Assembly: GCF_001879695.1 (NCBI RefSeq)
Contig: NZ_MNBL01000027.1
Coordinates: 1-48,022, forward strand
DNA: 48,022 nt
Source of the DNA: Nioella sediminis
GTDB taxonomy: Bacteria > Pseudomonadota > Alphaproteobacteria > Rhodobacterales > Rhodobacteraceae
Direction: 5' to 3'
Shown in pieces: positions 34,424 through 42,820 of the stretch (position 1 is its first letter; the number at the start of each line of letters is the position of its first letter). The notes under the pieces were generated by a model. That model was not told the DNA's origin. It saw nothing but the letters and a program-made list of their open reading frames with translations, and made no database searches. The translations under genes were made by a program, and so were the position numbers.

Positions 34424-34870
34424 ATGACCTATACAATGACTTCCGCCCTGCCCGACCCCGACCGCCAAGCCGTCTTTTACGACGGCATCCCCGCCAAGCG
34501 CCTTTTTGCCTGGGTCGTGGATGTGGCGCTGATTTTTATCGCCATGCTGCTGCTTGGCGTTCTGACCCTGTCGATCGCCTGGTTCCTGTGGCCGCTCTTC
34601 TGGATTGCCACCAGCTTTCTCTACCGGTCCATCACCATCGCGTCGGGCTCTGCCACGCTTGGCATGCGGCTGATGAATATCGAGCTGCGCAATGCGCAGG
34701 GCCAACGGCTGAACGGCACCGAGGCGATGATGCATACGGGCGGATACCTGCTCTGCGCCAGCTTCTTCCTGCCGCATGTCCTGTCCATCGGGATGATCGC
34801 ACTCAGCCAGCGCCATCAAAGCCTGCCGGATGCCTTTCTTGGCACGGCCGCCATCAACCGTCCGCGGTAA
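34424..34870 (+). CDS. RDD-family membrane protein
   Basis: A 148-residue inner-membrane protein. The RDD-type start (KRLFAWVVDVALIFIAMLLLGV) is followed by further hydrophobic segments around residues 45-70 and 105-125 and the SGSATLGMRLMNIELRNAQGQRL motif. Family members are small transporters or membrane partners of unknown role; one halophile RDD protein is a Na+/H+ antiporter. An arginine precedes the DVA, as the name motif requires in part. No operon partner is evident. Confidence 0.82.
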   Translation: MTYTMTSALPDPDRQAVFYDGIPAKRLFAWVVDVALIFIAMLLLGVLTLSIAWFLWPLFWIATSFLYRSITIASGSATLGMRLMNIELRNAQGQRLNGTEAMMHTGGYLLCASFFLPHVLSIGMIALSQRHQSLPDAFLGTAAINRPR

Positions 34871-34978
34871 CGGGCCGTTAACCGGGTGGGCAGGCCAAAA
34901 TGGGTTGCCCGCCCGCCGATCCTGTTGCAGGCTTTCCTGTGACAGGACAGTAACAGCAGCCCTTGCAGACAGGACGTT

Positions 34979-35806
34979 ATGCGCCACAGCCTACCGCTTG
35001 CGCCACAATTCTATGTGACGGCTCCGCAGACTTGCCCATATCTTGAGGGTAAGCGGGAGCGGAAGCTGTTCACCGCCCTGCAGGGCGACCATGCCGAAAA
35101 GCTGAACGATTCGCTGTCCAAGCAGGGATTCCGCCGCTCACAGAACGTGCTTTATCGCCCGTCCTGTTCGGATTGTTCCGCTTGCTTGTCCGCCCGGATC
35201 AGGGTTGCGGACTTTGTGCCCACCAAAAGCCAGCGCCGCGCGCTGCGCCGAAATCAGGGCCTTGTACGCGAGGCGCGCAGCCCCTGGGCAACCGAGGAGC
35301 AATATGCGCTTTTCAGGAACTATCTCGATAGCCGCCACGCCGATGGCGGCATGGCCGACATGGATGTGTTCGAGTTTGCCGCGATGATCGAAGAAACGCC
35401 GGTGCGCAGCCGGGTCATCGAATATCGCGACACGGCGGATGCCGAGAACACTCTGACCGCCGTCTGCCTGACAGATGTGCTCGATGACGGGCTGTCGATG
35501 GTCTACTCCTTCTTCCGTCCCGATCAGGCGCAGCGGTCGCTTGGCAGCTATGTGATCCTCGACCATATCCAGATCGCGCGGGATGCGGGGCTTCCTTATG
35601 TCTATCTTGGCTATTGGGTGCCCGGCAGCGCGAAGATGGGCTACAAGGCCAAGTTCTCGGCGCTGGAGGTCTATCTGGGCGGTGCCTGGCAGCAGTTGAA
35701 AGATCCCGAGGCCTATGAATCCGAGGCGCATCCGCTGTCCATCGACCCGATCGCGGAACAGGTGGCGCGGCTGACCCTGCCTGATACCCGCCCGATGGAC
35801 GACTGA
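34979..35806 (+). CDS. bpt: Aspartate/glutamate leucyltransferase (Bpt; arginyltransferase family)
   Basis: A 275-residue aminoacyl-tRNA-protein transferase that adds Leu from Leu-tRNA to N-terminal Asp or Glu, marking proteins for ClpAPS degradation (N-degron pathway). [16 protein letters not shown] (residues 19-34) and [19 protein letters not shown] (about 56-74) carry the conserved cysteines; the C-terminal GNAT-like half has [40 protein letters not shown]. Full length for the bacterial ATE1/Bpt family. Confidence 0.92.
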   Translation: MRHSLPLAPQFYVTAPQTCPYLEGKRERKLFTALQGDHAEKLNDSLSKQGFRRSQNVLYRPSCSDCSACLSARIRVADFVPTKSQRRALRRNQGLVREARSPWATEEQYALFRNYLDSRHADGGMADMDVFEFAAMIEETPVRSRVIEYRDTADAENTLTAVCLTDVLDDGLSMVYSFFRPDQAQRSLGSYVILDHIQIARDAGLPYVYLGYWVPGSAKMGYKAKFSALEVYLGGAWQQLKDPEAYESEAHPLSIDPIAEQVARLTLPDTRPMDD

Positions 35807-35835
35807 ACCTGTTCAGAGACCTTTGACATGCAGAA

Positions 35836-35862
35836 CGGGCCCCCGATTGGAGGCCCGCTTTT
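35836..35862. terminator. Terminator between bpt and dctM
   Basis: CGGGCC (35836-35841) with GGCCCG (35852-35857), followed by CTTTTG rightwards; it serves bpt and possibly the end of the TRAP operon. Confidence 0.6.
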
Positions 35863-35883
35863 GTTTGGGTGTCCGCCCTGCCC

Positions 35884-38241
35884 CTAGTTGTTGGGCAGCA
35901 GATCCGGCACGATGGTCACGATCTGCGGGAACAGCCACAGCAGCGCCAGCCCGATCACCTGGATCAGCACGAAGGGTATGACCCCCCGATAGATATGGCC
36001 CGTCGTCACGCTGGCTGGCGCGACCCCCCGCAGATAGAACAGCGCAAAGCCGAAGGGCGGTGTCAGGAAGCTGGTCTGAAGGTTCACCGCGATCATGATC
36101 GTCACCCATTTCGGGTCCATCGTGCCGCCATAGATGACCGGCCCGACGATCGGGATCACGATGTAGATGATTTCAAGGAAATCCAGAACGAAGCCCAGGA
36201 TGAAGAGGATGATCATCACCAGAAGGAAGACCTTCCATTCCTCGTCGAAACTGCGCAGGAACGCCTGAATATAGTGTTCGCCCCCGAAGGAGATCACCAC
36301 CAGGTTCAGCAACTGCGAGCCGATGAGGATGGTGAACACCATCGAGGTCACCTTCGCGGTTTCGCGCACCACCGGCGACAGCACACCGCCGCGCAGCAAG
36401 ACCCAGCACCCGTAGAGCAGCCCGAAGAAGGCAAAGTGATAAGCGCCAAGCGTGATCAGGTAGGCGATCCAGTCTTCCACCGCCACGGACTCGCGGTTCA
36501 CACGAAGGTCGAAATTGATCCCGAAAAGGATCATGATCACGATGGCAAGGCTTGCCCAGAGGATGATCTTGCCGGACTTCTGCTCTTCGCTCAGCTTGCG
36601 ATAGGCCGCCAGCATGATCGCCCCACCGGCCCCGAGCGCCGCAGCCGGTGTCGGGTTGGTGATGCCACCAAGGATCGAGCCGAGCACGGCCACGATCAGC
36701 ACCAGCGGCGGGAAGACCACGCGCAGCAATTCGTTCGTGGACAAGCGCTTCATCGCTTCCAGCACCCCATAGGCCGTGATGGCGAAGGGGATGGCCAGCA
36801 GGATGAAGGTGCTGCCGGAACTGGTGGCCGGACCGATCAGGGCAATGTCCACCAGGAATGCGGCAAGAACACCCGCACCACCGATCAACAGCGGGCGCGG
36901 ATCGGCCGAAGGCATGATCCCGCGGGCGGTGGTCAGAACCAGGGCCAGCATGACGAAGAACACGGCCACGCCGGTGCCGATCGGCGCGATATTGGCCAGT
37001 GCTTCGGCGCGGGCAGCGTCCATTTCCTCGGCAGAGCGTTCATGCGACTGCTCCACCCCGCCGGATGCGTCGATGGCCTCCTGCTGCGCGACGGCTGCAT
37101 CCCAGGCCTCCTGGCCATGCAGCTCGATCATGGCGTCGCGGCAGCTGTCGGACACGTTGGTGCGCAGGTCGGCGGACTCGCCGGCCTCGGAATAGGAGGA
37201 GACGAAAATCGACTGGCTGCCGACCAGACCCGCCTGCCCCGCCACGACCACCGCAAGGATGATCGCCAGCGGCACACCGAGGAACCATGTCAGCCCCTCG
37301 TTTCGGGTGATGACCTCGCCCGAGCCCCCCTCGAACTGCACCGCAGGCGCCTTGGAGGGATTCAGCATCGCAAAGCCGAACGCATAGGCCCCGTAGAGGA
37401 ACGCAAGGAAGATCCCCGGCAACAGCGCCGCCTGGAAGAGCGTACCGACCGACAGAACCGCCGGGCTGCCCAGATAGGTCAGGGCGTCACGACAGCCCGC
37501 CGCGATGGCGCGGGTTTCCTGCCCGATGGCGTAGAGGTCACCGGCCAGCGTGCCGAGCAGAACGATCACGATAGAGGGCGGAATGATCTGCCCGAGCGTG
37601 CCCGAGGCGGCGATCACCCCGGTCGCCAGTTCCGGGCTGTAGTTGTTGCGCAGCATGGTGGGCAGGGCCAGAAGGCCCATGGTCACCACGGTTGCGCCCA
37701 CGATCCCGGTGGAAGCCGCAAGGAACGCACCCACGATGACGATGGATACGGCCAGACCGCCCGGCAGCGGCCCGAAGACACGCGCCATGGTGGTCAGCAG
37801 ATCGTTTGCAATCTTGGACCGTTCCAGCGTGATGCCCATCATCACGAACATCAGCACCGCAAGCAGCGTCTCGATGGACTGGCCCGCGATCACGCGCTCG
37901 TTCATGCGGTTGACGATAAAGCCCAGGTTGCGGTCCAGCGCCTGTTCCCAGCCACCGGGGAAGAGATGTTCTTCGATCCTTGGCAATTCCGGGTATCGGA
38001 AGACCGATATGGCCTCTCGCGCCACCCCTTCCGCAATCAGCGCGGCATATTCCGCCGAGCCGGTGTCGATGGCCGCATGCACCAGCAGCCCGGCATTGTC
38101 CAAAGCGGCGATGATGCCGAAGGAAATCACCCCGGCGCCGCCGATGGCGAAGGCCACGGGGAAGCCCGTCATGATGCCCCCGAAGAGGCAGAGGAAGACC
38201 ACGATCAGGCCGACCTCGACTCCGTCAAGTCCGAATAGCAT
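35884..38241 (-). CDS. TRAP transporter large permease (DctM type, extended)
   Basis: A 785-residue inner-membrane protein that forms the Na+-driven translocation channel. Typical DctM proteins have about 430 residues, and this one is nearly twice that. GGIMTGFPVAFAIGGAGVISF and GIVGATVVTMGLLALPTMLRNNYSPELATGVIAASGTLGQIIPPSIVIVLLG are canonical N-half motifs. The C-half contains PVIYGGTMDPKWVTIMIAVNLQTSFLTPPFGFALFYLRG. In between lies a large insertion with a hydrophilic stretch (about residues 340-420) and extra helices. The long form is known for TakP-like systems. It is 14 bp after dctQ. Confidence 0.87.
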   Translation of the reverse strand: MLFGLDGVEVGLIVVFLCLFGGIMTGFPVAFAIGGAGVISFGIIAALDNAGLLVHAAIDTGSAEYAALIAEGVAREAISVFRYPELPRIEEHLFPGGWEQALDRNLGFIVNRMNERVIAGQSIETLLAVLMFVMMGITLERSKIANDLLTTMARVFGPLPGGLAVSIVIVGAFLAASTGIVGATVVTMGLLALPTMLRNNYSPELATGVIAASGTLGQIIPPSIVIVLLGTLAGDLYAIGQETRAIAAGCRDALTYLGSPAVLSVGTLFQAALLPGIFLAFLYGAYAFGFAMLNPSKAPAVQFEGGSGEVITRNEGLTWFLGVPLAIILAVVVAGQAGLVGSQSIFVSSYSEAGESADLRTNVSDSCRDAMIELHGQEAWDAAVAQQEAIDASGGVEQSHERSAEEMDAARAEALANIAPIGTGVAVFFVMLALVLTTARGIMPSADPRPLLIGGAGVLAAFLVDIALIGPATSSGSTFILLAIPFAITAYGVLEAMKRLSTNELLRVVFPPLVLIVAVLGSILGGITNPTPAAALGAGGAIMLAAYRKLSEEQKSGKIILWASLAIVIMILFGINFDLRVNRESVAVEDWIAYLITLGAYHFAFFGLLYGCWVLLRGGVLSPVVRETAKVTSMVFTILIGSQLLNLVVISFGGEHYIQAFLRSFDEEWKVFLLVMIILFILGFVLDFLEIIYIVIPIVGPVIYGGTMDPKWVTIMIAVNLQTSFLTPPFGFALFYLRGVAPASVTTGHIYRGVIPFVLIQVIGLALLWLFPQIVTIVPDLLPNN

Positions 38242-38255
38242 TGATCCCAGTCCCC

Positions 38256-39188
38256 TTAATGCGTGCCTTCGTAGGCTTCTTCGCCCTCACCGAGCGAGTC
38301 CTTGTCGAGATGTTTTCCAGCGCTCTCTTCGCCCTCGACCAGTTCGAGGTAGGAGCGCCAGAAGAATGCCATCGCCTGAATGAAGACCAGCGCGCAGTAG
38401 CTGACGAGCAGGATCTTGAACAGGAAGTAGGCGTTGAACCCGTTCGGGCTGAACCCGATGGTTTCCACGTTCCAGCGCAGCGCCCGGGCCTGCATCATCA
38501 TCCGGTCCAGCGTCGCGCCCGCATTCGGGTTCGGCGTGACCAGGTGGCGCCAGAGGAAATACCAGGCATACATCCAGGTCAGCACGGTCGCCGGCATCAT
38601 GAAGAAGATGGACCCGAACATGTCGATGATCCGCTTGGTGCGGTGGCTGACGGCCGAATAGACGAGGTCCACCCGCACATGCCCGCCCTGCACGAAGGTG
38701 TAGGTGACGCAAAGCGCCACGATCATCGCGTTGTAGAGTTTGAGCTCTTCCGAGAACCAGCTGAGATCCTGCGTGAACCCCAGCCCCATCGGCCCGATGG
38801 AGATTTCAGCGACCCGGAAGATGCGTTGCAGGAAGACGATCATGATCTGTTGCAGAACCATGATCAGACCCGCCCAGGCAAAGAAGCGGCCAACTCCGTT
38901 GGCAACGCCCTCCAGCCCGCGCACCAGTGCCCAGAGGAAGTCCCGCTTCCAGAAACCGATGACGGTCAGAACAAGGAAGGTCGTGAAGATCACGAAGAAG
39001 AATTCGACCGACCCGCCGTAATAGATGAACCGCGCCAGCGACTGCTTTATCTCAAGCGCGCGGTCGCCTTCGGCCTGTGCCCATCCGCCAAGCCATGCCA
39101 GCCACTCGCCGGGATGCGTGATCGCATAGCCCAGGTTGTAGAAGGACATGGCGATATTCTCCAGCGCCCAGAGAATGCCATCGAACAT
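38256..39188 (-). CDS. TRAP transporter small permease (DctQ type, extended)
   Basis: A 310-residue membrane protein; ordinary DctQ has about 160-200. There are four main helices, e.g. FFFVIFTTFLVLTVIGFW, FFAWAGLIMVLQQIMIVFL, NAMIVALCVTYTF and IFFMMPATVLTWMYAWYFLW, plus the diagnostic VQGGHVRVDLVYSAVSHRTKRIIDMFG loop. An amphipathic N-terminal part and an acidic C-tail account for the extra length. It pairs with the large DctM just downstream. Confidence 0.85.
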   Translation of the reverse strand: MFDGILWALENIAMSFYNLGYAITHPGEWLAWLGGWAQAEGDRALEIKQSLARFIYYGGSVEFFFVIFTTFLVLTVIGFWKRDFLWALVRGLEGVANGVGRFFAWAGLIMVLQQIMIVFLQRIFRVAEISIGPMGLGFTQDLSWFSEELKLYNAMIVALCVTYTFVQGGHVRVDLVYSAVSHRTKRIIDMFGSIFFMMPATVLTWMYAWYFLWRHLVTPNPNAGATLDRMMMQARALRWNVETIGFSPNGFNAYFLFKILLVSYCALVFIQAMAFFWRSYLELVEGEESAGKHLDKDSLGEGEEAYEGTH

Positions 39189-39254
39189 GTGGAATGCTCC
39201 CCCGTTTCGGTCGCAGATGCGGCCCTGCGCCGGATGCGTCCGTCACCTGTGGCA

Positions 39255-39284
39255 CCGCCCCCCGGTTTTGAGCTCGGGGGGCGG
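39255..39284 (-). promoter_or_regulatory. Strong intercistronic hairpin between dctP and dctQ
   Basis: CCGCCCCCCG (39255-39264) with CGGGGGGCGG (39275-39284), a 10-bp perfect stem and 10-nt loop, with no T-run on the minus strand. Its place after the binding-protein gene suggests 3' protection so that DctP is made in excess over the permeases. Confidence 0.65.
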
Positions 39285-39311
39285 GCCTGTCCGTATGAGC
39301 TTGATCAGCCC

Positions 39312-40394
39312 TTAGCCGAGCACGCGGTCACGCTGTGCGCGGTAGGTGCCTTCCGAGGCCTGGATCCAGCCCGAGGAGGTGCGCATCGAGGCCATCGCGC
39401 TTTCGCGGATGCGGGCGAACAGTTCGTCGCCCATGTTCTCGTCGAGCACTTCCTGCGACGCCGCGCCGAAGGCATCCCAGACCGAGTCGGGGAAGGTGCG
39501 GACCTGCACGCCACCCGCGACCAGCTGTGCCAGCGCGTTGGAGTTGTTGGCCAGGAACTGAGAGAGGTTCCACTGGTGGCATTCTGCCGACGCGATCTCG
39601 ATGATCTTCTGATGCGCGGGCGACAGGCTTTCGAACACGTCGCGGTTCGTTGCCACCGACAGGCCTGCACCCGGCTCGTGGAAGCCTGCGGTGTAGTAGA
39701 TGTTGGTGATTTCCTGGAAACCGGCCGACTGGTCCGCCCACGGGCCGATCCACTCGGTGCCGTCGATGGCACCCGATGCCAGCGCCTGGTACACTTCGCC
39801 GCCGGGCAGGTTCTGCACCGATGCGCCGAGACGACCAAGCGCCTGACCACCGAGGCCGGGCATGCGGAAGCGCAGGCCCTGGAAATCCTCGGGGCTGTTG
39901 ATTTCATTGCGGTACCAGCCGCCGGACTGCGCCCCGGTGTTGCCGCCGAGGAAGGATTTCAGGCCGAAGATCTGGCCCAGTTCGTCATGCAGTTCCATGC
40001 CGCCCTGGTGATAGTACCAGTTGGCCAGTTCCTGCGCGGTCATGCCGAAGGGCACGGCGGTGAAGAAGGCGTAGCCGGGATGCTGGCTGACGAAGTAGTA
40101 GTCCGCGCCATGATACATGTCGGCCTGACCCGAGGTCACGGCGTCGAACACCTCGAAGGCGCCAACCAGTTCGCCTGCGGCCCGCAGGTCGACGGTCAGT
40201 GCACCATCCGACATCGCGGTGATCGAATCGGCAACACGCTGCGCCGAGTCATGCACACCCGCAAGGCCACGGCCCCAGGTGGTGACCATGGTCAGGGTGC
40301 GGTTGCCCTGTGCGTAGGCCGGTGCGGCAAGTGCGGTCGAAGCAGCAGCAGCGCCGCCGACAGCGGACGTTCTCAGAAAAGAACGACGGTCCAT
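39312..40394 (-). CDS. TRAP transporter substrate-binding protein (DctP/TakP-like)
   Basis: A 360-residue periplasmic receptor. The N-terminus MDRRSFLRTSAVGGAAAAST is a Tat signal (RRSFLR) ending near APAYAQ. Blocks AGELVGAFEVFDAVTSGQADMYHGADYYF, GGNTGAQSGGWYRNEINSPEDFQGLRFRMPG and GEVYQALASGAIDGTEWIGPWAD closely resemble TakP, the 2-oxo-monocarboxylate binder of Rhodobacter sphaeroides. A 2-oxo or hydroxy acid is therefore the most likely ligand. First gene of dctP-dctQ-dctM, with a promoter and AT-rich operator upstream. Confidence 0.88.
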   Translation of the reverse strand: MDRRSFLRTSAVGGAAAASTALAAPAYAQGNRTLTMVTTWGRGLAGVHDSAQRVADSITAMSDGALTVDLRAAGELVGAFEVFDAVTSGQADMYHGADYYFVSQHPGYAFFTAVPFGMTAQELANWYYHQGGMELHDELGQIFGLKSFLGGNTGAQSGGWYRNEINSPEDFQGLRFRMPGLGGQALGRLGASVQNLPGGEVYQALASGAIDGTEWIGPWADQSAGFQEITNIYYTAGFHEPGAGLSVATNRDVFESLSPAHQKIIEIASAECHQWNLSQFLANNSNALAQLVAGGVQVRTFPDSVWDAFGAASQEVLDENMGDELFARIRESAMASMRTSSGWIQASEGTYRAQRDRVLG

Positions 40395-40518
40395 ATGGTA
40401 TCCTCCCCATTTGGATCTCCACGACCCCCATCGGGCCGCGGTTGAGTGTTTTTAGTGAGGCCACGTTAGCGAAGCCTCCCAGCGCAACAAAGCGCATTTT
40501 GGCATGTTTGGCTAGAAA

Positions 40519-40548
40519 ATTGTAAAATTTTTTTACCAATTCCCGCAA
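40519..40548 (-). promoter_or_regulatory. dctP promoter with an overlapping inverted repeat
   Basis: Minus strand: TTGCGG (40548-40543), 18-nt spacer, TACAAT (40524-40519). The spacer and -10 are covered by an imperfect inverted repeat, TTGGTAAAA...TTTTACAA (40539-40520), which looks like an operator for a local repressor. The leader to dctP is about 115 nt. Nothing else recognisable lies between 40549 and 40844. Confidence 0.5.
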
Positions 40549-40844
40549 AACGGGTGTTGTCACCGAAGAAAGCACGATTTGCTGGCGCTAACACGGACGA
40601 CCTGTGAACCGTCCCATGCAGCCGAATGCCAACCGGCGTCACAATGCGACCGCTGATTCTCTTTTTGCGACCATGTTTTCAGGGAAAAACGGACCGGCCG
40701 GGTGCCCTAGCGTCAACGTCTCTGATCGGCCCCTTGCTCCAATGACGTCAAGCGGTGCAGGGGAGGCGTTACTTCCCTCCCGCTTTTCCAGACAGAAAGT
40801 TGCTGAAAAACACCGATCCGCGACATTCTTTCGCCCATGCGAGG

Positions 40845-40872
40845 TTGACGGGCTTTTTCAGCCGTGCATAAG
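40845..40872 (+). promoter_or_regulatory. Promoter of the ilv leader
   Basis: TTGACG (40845-40850), 16-nt spacer, CATAAG (40867-40872). The transcript would begin near 40880, just ahead of the leader-peptide ribosome site AAAGAGGAG (40888-40896). Confidence 0.6.
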
Positions 40873-40902
40873 CTGCCGCCACTTGCAAAGAGGAGCCCGT
40901 GA

Positions 40903-40950
40903 ATGCCCCGCATTCTCGTACTTGTAGGAAACGCGCGCATGGGTCGGTGA
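40903..40950 (+). CDS. ilvBN leader peptide (attenuation)
   Basis: A 15-residue ORF, MPRILVLVGNARMGR, with GAGGAG eight nt before its ATG and stop at 40948-40950. Five consecutive residues (Ile4-Leu-Val-Leu-Val8) are the three branched-chain amino acids whose synthesis the following genes begin. A T-tailed terminator follows 25 nt after the stop. This is the arrangement of ribosome-mediated attenuation: scarce charged tRNA stalls the ribosome in the ILVLV codons and prevents termination. An alternative stem, GCGCATGGG (40935-40943) with CCCATGCGC (40969-40977), touches the foot of the terminator. Confidence 0.82.
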   Translation: MPRILVLVGNARMGR

Positions 40951-40975
40951 CGACAACCATATCGGTACCCCATGC

Positions 40976-41004
40976 GCCCCCGTCACACCGGGGGCTTTTT
41001 TTTT
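40976..41004 (+). terminator. Attenuator terminator upstream of ilvB
   Basis: GCCCCCG (40976-40982), 6-nt loop, CGGGGGC (40989-40995), then nine T residues (40996-41004). It lies between the leader peptide and ilvB, so it must be bypassed for expression. Confidence 0.88.
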
Positions 41005-41068
41005 GCGACGGTGACAGGATTGATCAAGGAAAGCCCATGAGGGGCAACTGCTGGAAGGAGCAAGAGCA

Positions 41069-42820
41069 ATGACCCAGATGACCGGCGCCAGGATGGTGGT
41101 CGAAGCCCTGAAGGAACAGGGTGTCGATACCGTATTCGGCTATCCCGGCGGTGCCGTGCTTCCGATCTATGACGAGATTTTCCAGCAAAACGAGATCCGC
41201 CATATCCTTGTGCGTCACGAACAGGGCGCGGTTCATGCGGCTGAAGGCTATGCCCGCTCGACCGGCAAGCCCGGCGTTGTTCTGGTCACATCCGGCCCCG
41301 GTGCCACCAATGCGGTGACCGGCCTGACCGACGCGCTGATGGACTCGATCCCGATTGTCTGCCTCACGGGCCAGGTGCCCACCTTCATGATCGGCTCGGA
41401 CGCGTTCCAGGAGGCCGACACTGTGGGCATCACCCGCCCCTGCACCAAGATGAACTGGCTGGTGAAGGAAACCGACACCCTGTCGGGCACCATCCACGAG
41501 GCGTTTCACATCGCCACCTCGGGCCGTCCGGGTCCGGTGCTGATCGACATTCCCAAGGATGTTCAGTTCGCCACCGGGGCCTATTCCAACAAGCCCAAGG
41601 TTTCCAAATCCCATTACCAGCCGCGCGTGAAGGGTGACCCCGAGATCATCACCGCGCTGGTCGAGGCGATGGAAACCGCCGAGCGTCCGATCTTCTATAC
41701 CGGTGGCGGTGTCATCAATTCCGGCCCGGCGGCAAACCAGCTGCTGCGCGAACTGGTCGAGGCCACCGGTTTTCCGATTACCTCCACCCTGATGGGTCTG
41801 GGATCGTACCCCGCCAATGGTGACAAATGGCTCGGGATGCTGGGGATGCATGGTCTCTATGAAGCCAACCTCGCCATGCATGGCTGCGACCTGATGATCA
41901 ATATCGGTGCCCGCTTTGACGACCGGATCACCGGGCGCATCGCCGATTTCAGTCCGAACAGCCGTAAAGCCCATATCGACATCGACCCCTCGTCCATCAA
42001 CAAGGTCATCCACGCCGATTTCCCGATCGTGGGCGATGTTGGCCATGTTCTGGAAGACCTGTTGCGGATCTGGAAAAGCCGGGGCCGCAAGACCAATTCG
42101 GCGGCGGTCAAACAGTGGTGGGCGCAGATCGAGGAGTGGAAGAAGACCCGCTGTCTCGATTATAAACCGTCCGAGGCCACCATCAAACCGCAATACGCGC
42201 TGGAACGGCTCGAGGCCCTGACCAAGAACCATGACCGTTACATCTGCACCGAGGTGGGCCAGCATCAGATGTGGGCGGCGCAGTTCCTGGGCTTCAACGA
42301 CCCCAACCGCTGGATGACCTCGGGCGGCTTGGGCACCATGGGCTATGGCACCCCGGCCTCGATCGGCGTGCAGATCGCCCATCCCGGCGCGCTGGTCATC
42401 AACGTCGCGGGCGAAGCCTCGTGGCTCATGAACATGCAGGAAATGGGCACCGCGGTTCAGTACCGCCTGCCCGTGAAGCAGTTCATCCTGAACAACGAAC
42501 GGCTCGGCATGGTCCGCCAGTGGCAGGAACTGCTGCATGGCGAGCGCTACAGCCATTCGTGGTCCGAGGCGCTGCCCGATTTCGTCAAGCTCGCCGAGGC
42601 CTTCGGCGCCAAGGGCATCATGGTCAGCGACCCCAAGGATCTCGACGATGCGATCATGGAAATGCTGAATTATGATGGCCCGGTGATCTTCGACTGCCTG
42701 GTCGAGAAGCACGAGAACTGCTTCCCGATGATCCCGTCGGGCAAAGCCCATAACGAGATGCTTCTGGGCGAGGCCGAAACGCAAGGTGCAATCCAGGCCG
42801 GCGGCGCGGTTCTGGTCTGA
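41069..42820 (+). CDS. ilvB: Acetolactate synthase large subunit
   Basis: A 583-residue TPP-dependent enzyme that starts valine/leucine/isoleucine synthesis by joining pyruvate to pyruvate or 2-ketobutyrate. It has the N-terminal TPP domain with catalytic Glu in RHEQGAVHAAEGYARSTG (about residue 52), a central FAD-binding domain and a C-terminal TPP domain. There the metal motif usually written GDG...NN reads GEASWLMN...LNNERLGMVRQWQ. Start ATG 41069 follows GGAAGGAG. It is under the leader-peptide attenuator. Its stop overlaps the next gene (TGATG). Confidence 0.96.
   Translation: MTQMTGARMVVEALKEQGVDTVFGYPGGAVLPIYDEIFQQNEIRHILVRHEQGAVHAAEGYARSTGKPGVVLVTSGPGATNAVTGLTDALMDSIPIVCLTGQVPTFMIGSDAFQEADTVGITRPCTKMNWLVKETDTLSGTIHEAFHIATSGRPGPVLIDIPKDVQFATGAYSNKPKVSKSHYQPRVKGDPEIITALVEAMETAERPIFYTGGGVINSGPAANQLLRELVEATGFPITSTLMGLGSYPANGDKWLGMLGMHGLYEANLAMHGCDLMINIGARFDDRITGRIADFSPNSRKAHIDIDPSSINKVIHADFPIVGDVGHVLEDLLRIWKSRGRKTNSAAVKQWWAQIEEWKKTRCLDYKPSEATIKPQYALERLEALTKNHDRYICTEVGQHQMWAAQFLGFNDPNRWMTSGGLGTMGYGTPASIGVQIAHPGALVINVAGEASWLMNMQEMGTAVQYRLPVKQFILNNERLGMVRQWQELLHGERYSHSWSEALPDFVKLAEAFGAKGIMVSDPKDLDDAIMEMLNYDGPVIFDCLVEKHENCFPMIPSGKAHNEMLLGEAETQGAIQAGGAVLV

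Noticed and set aside
35869-38238. 789-codon open frame on the plus strand opposite dctM
   Set aside because: It is the antisense shadow of a canonical DctM protein, rich in Asp/Arg/His/Gln repeats with no domain; GC-rich codon bias opens such frames.
38241-40445. 734-codon plus-strand frame across dctQ and dctP
   Set aside because: Antisense to two recognisable TRAP genes, with no family motif and no ribosome site.
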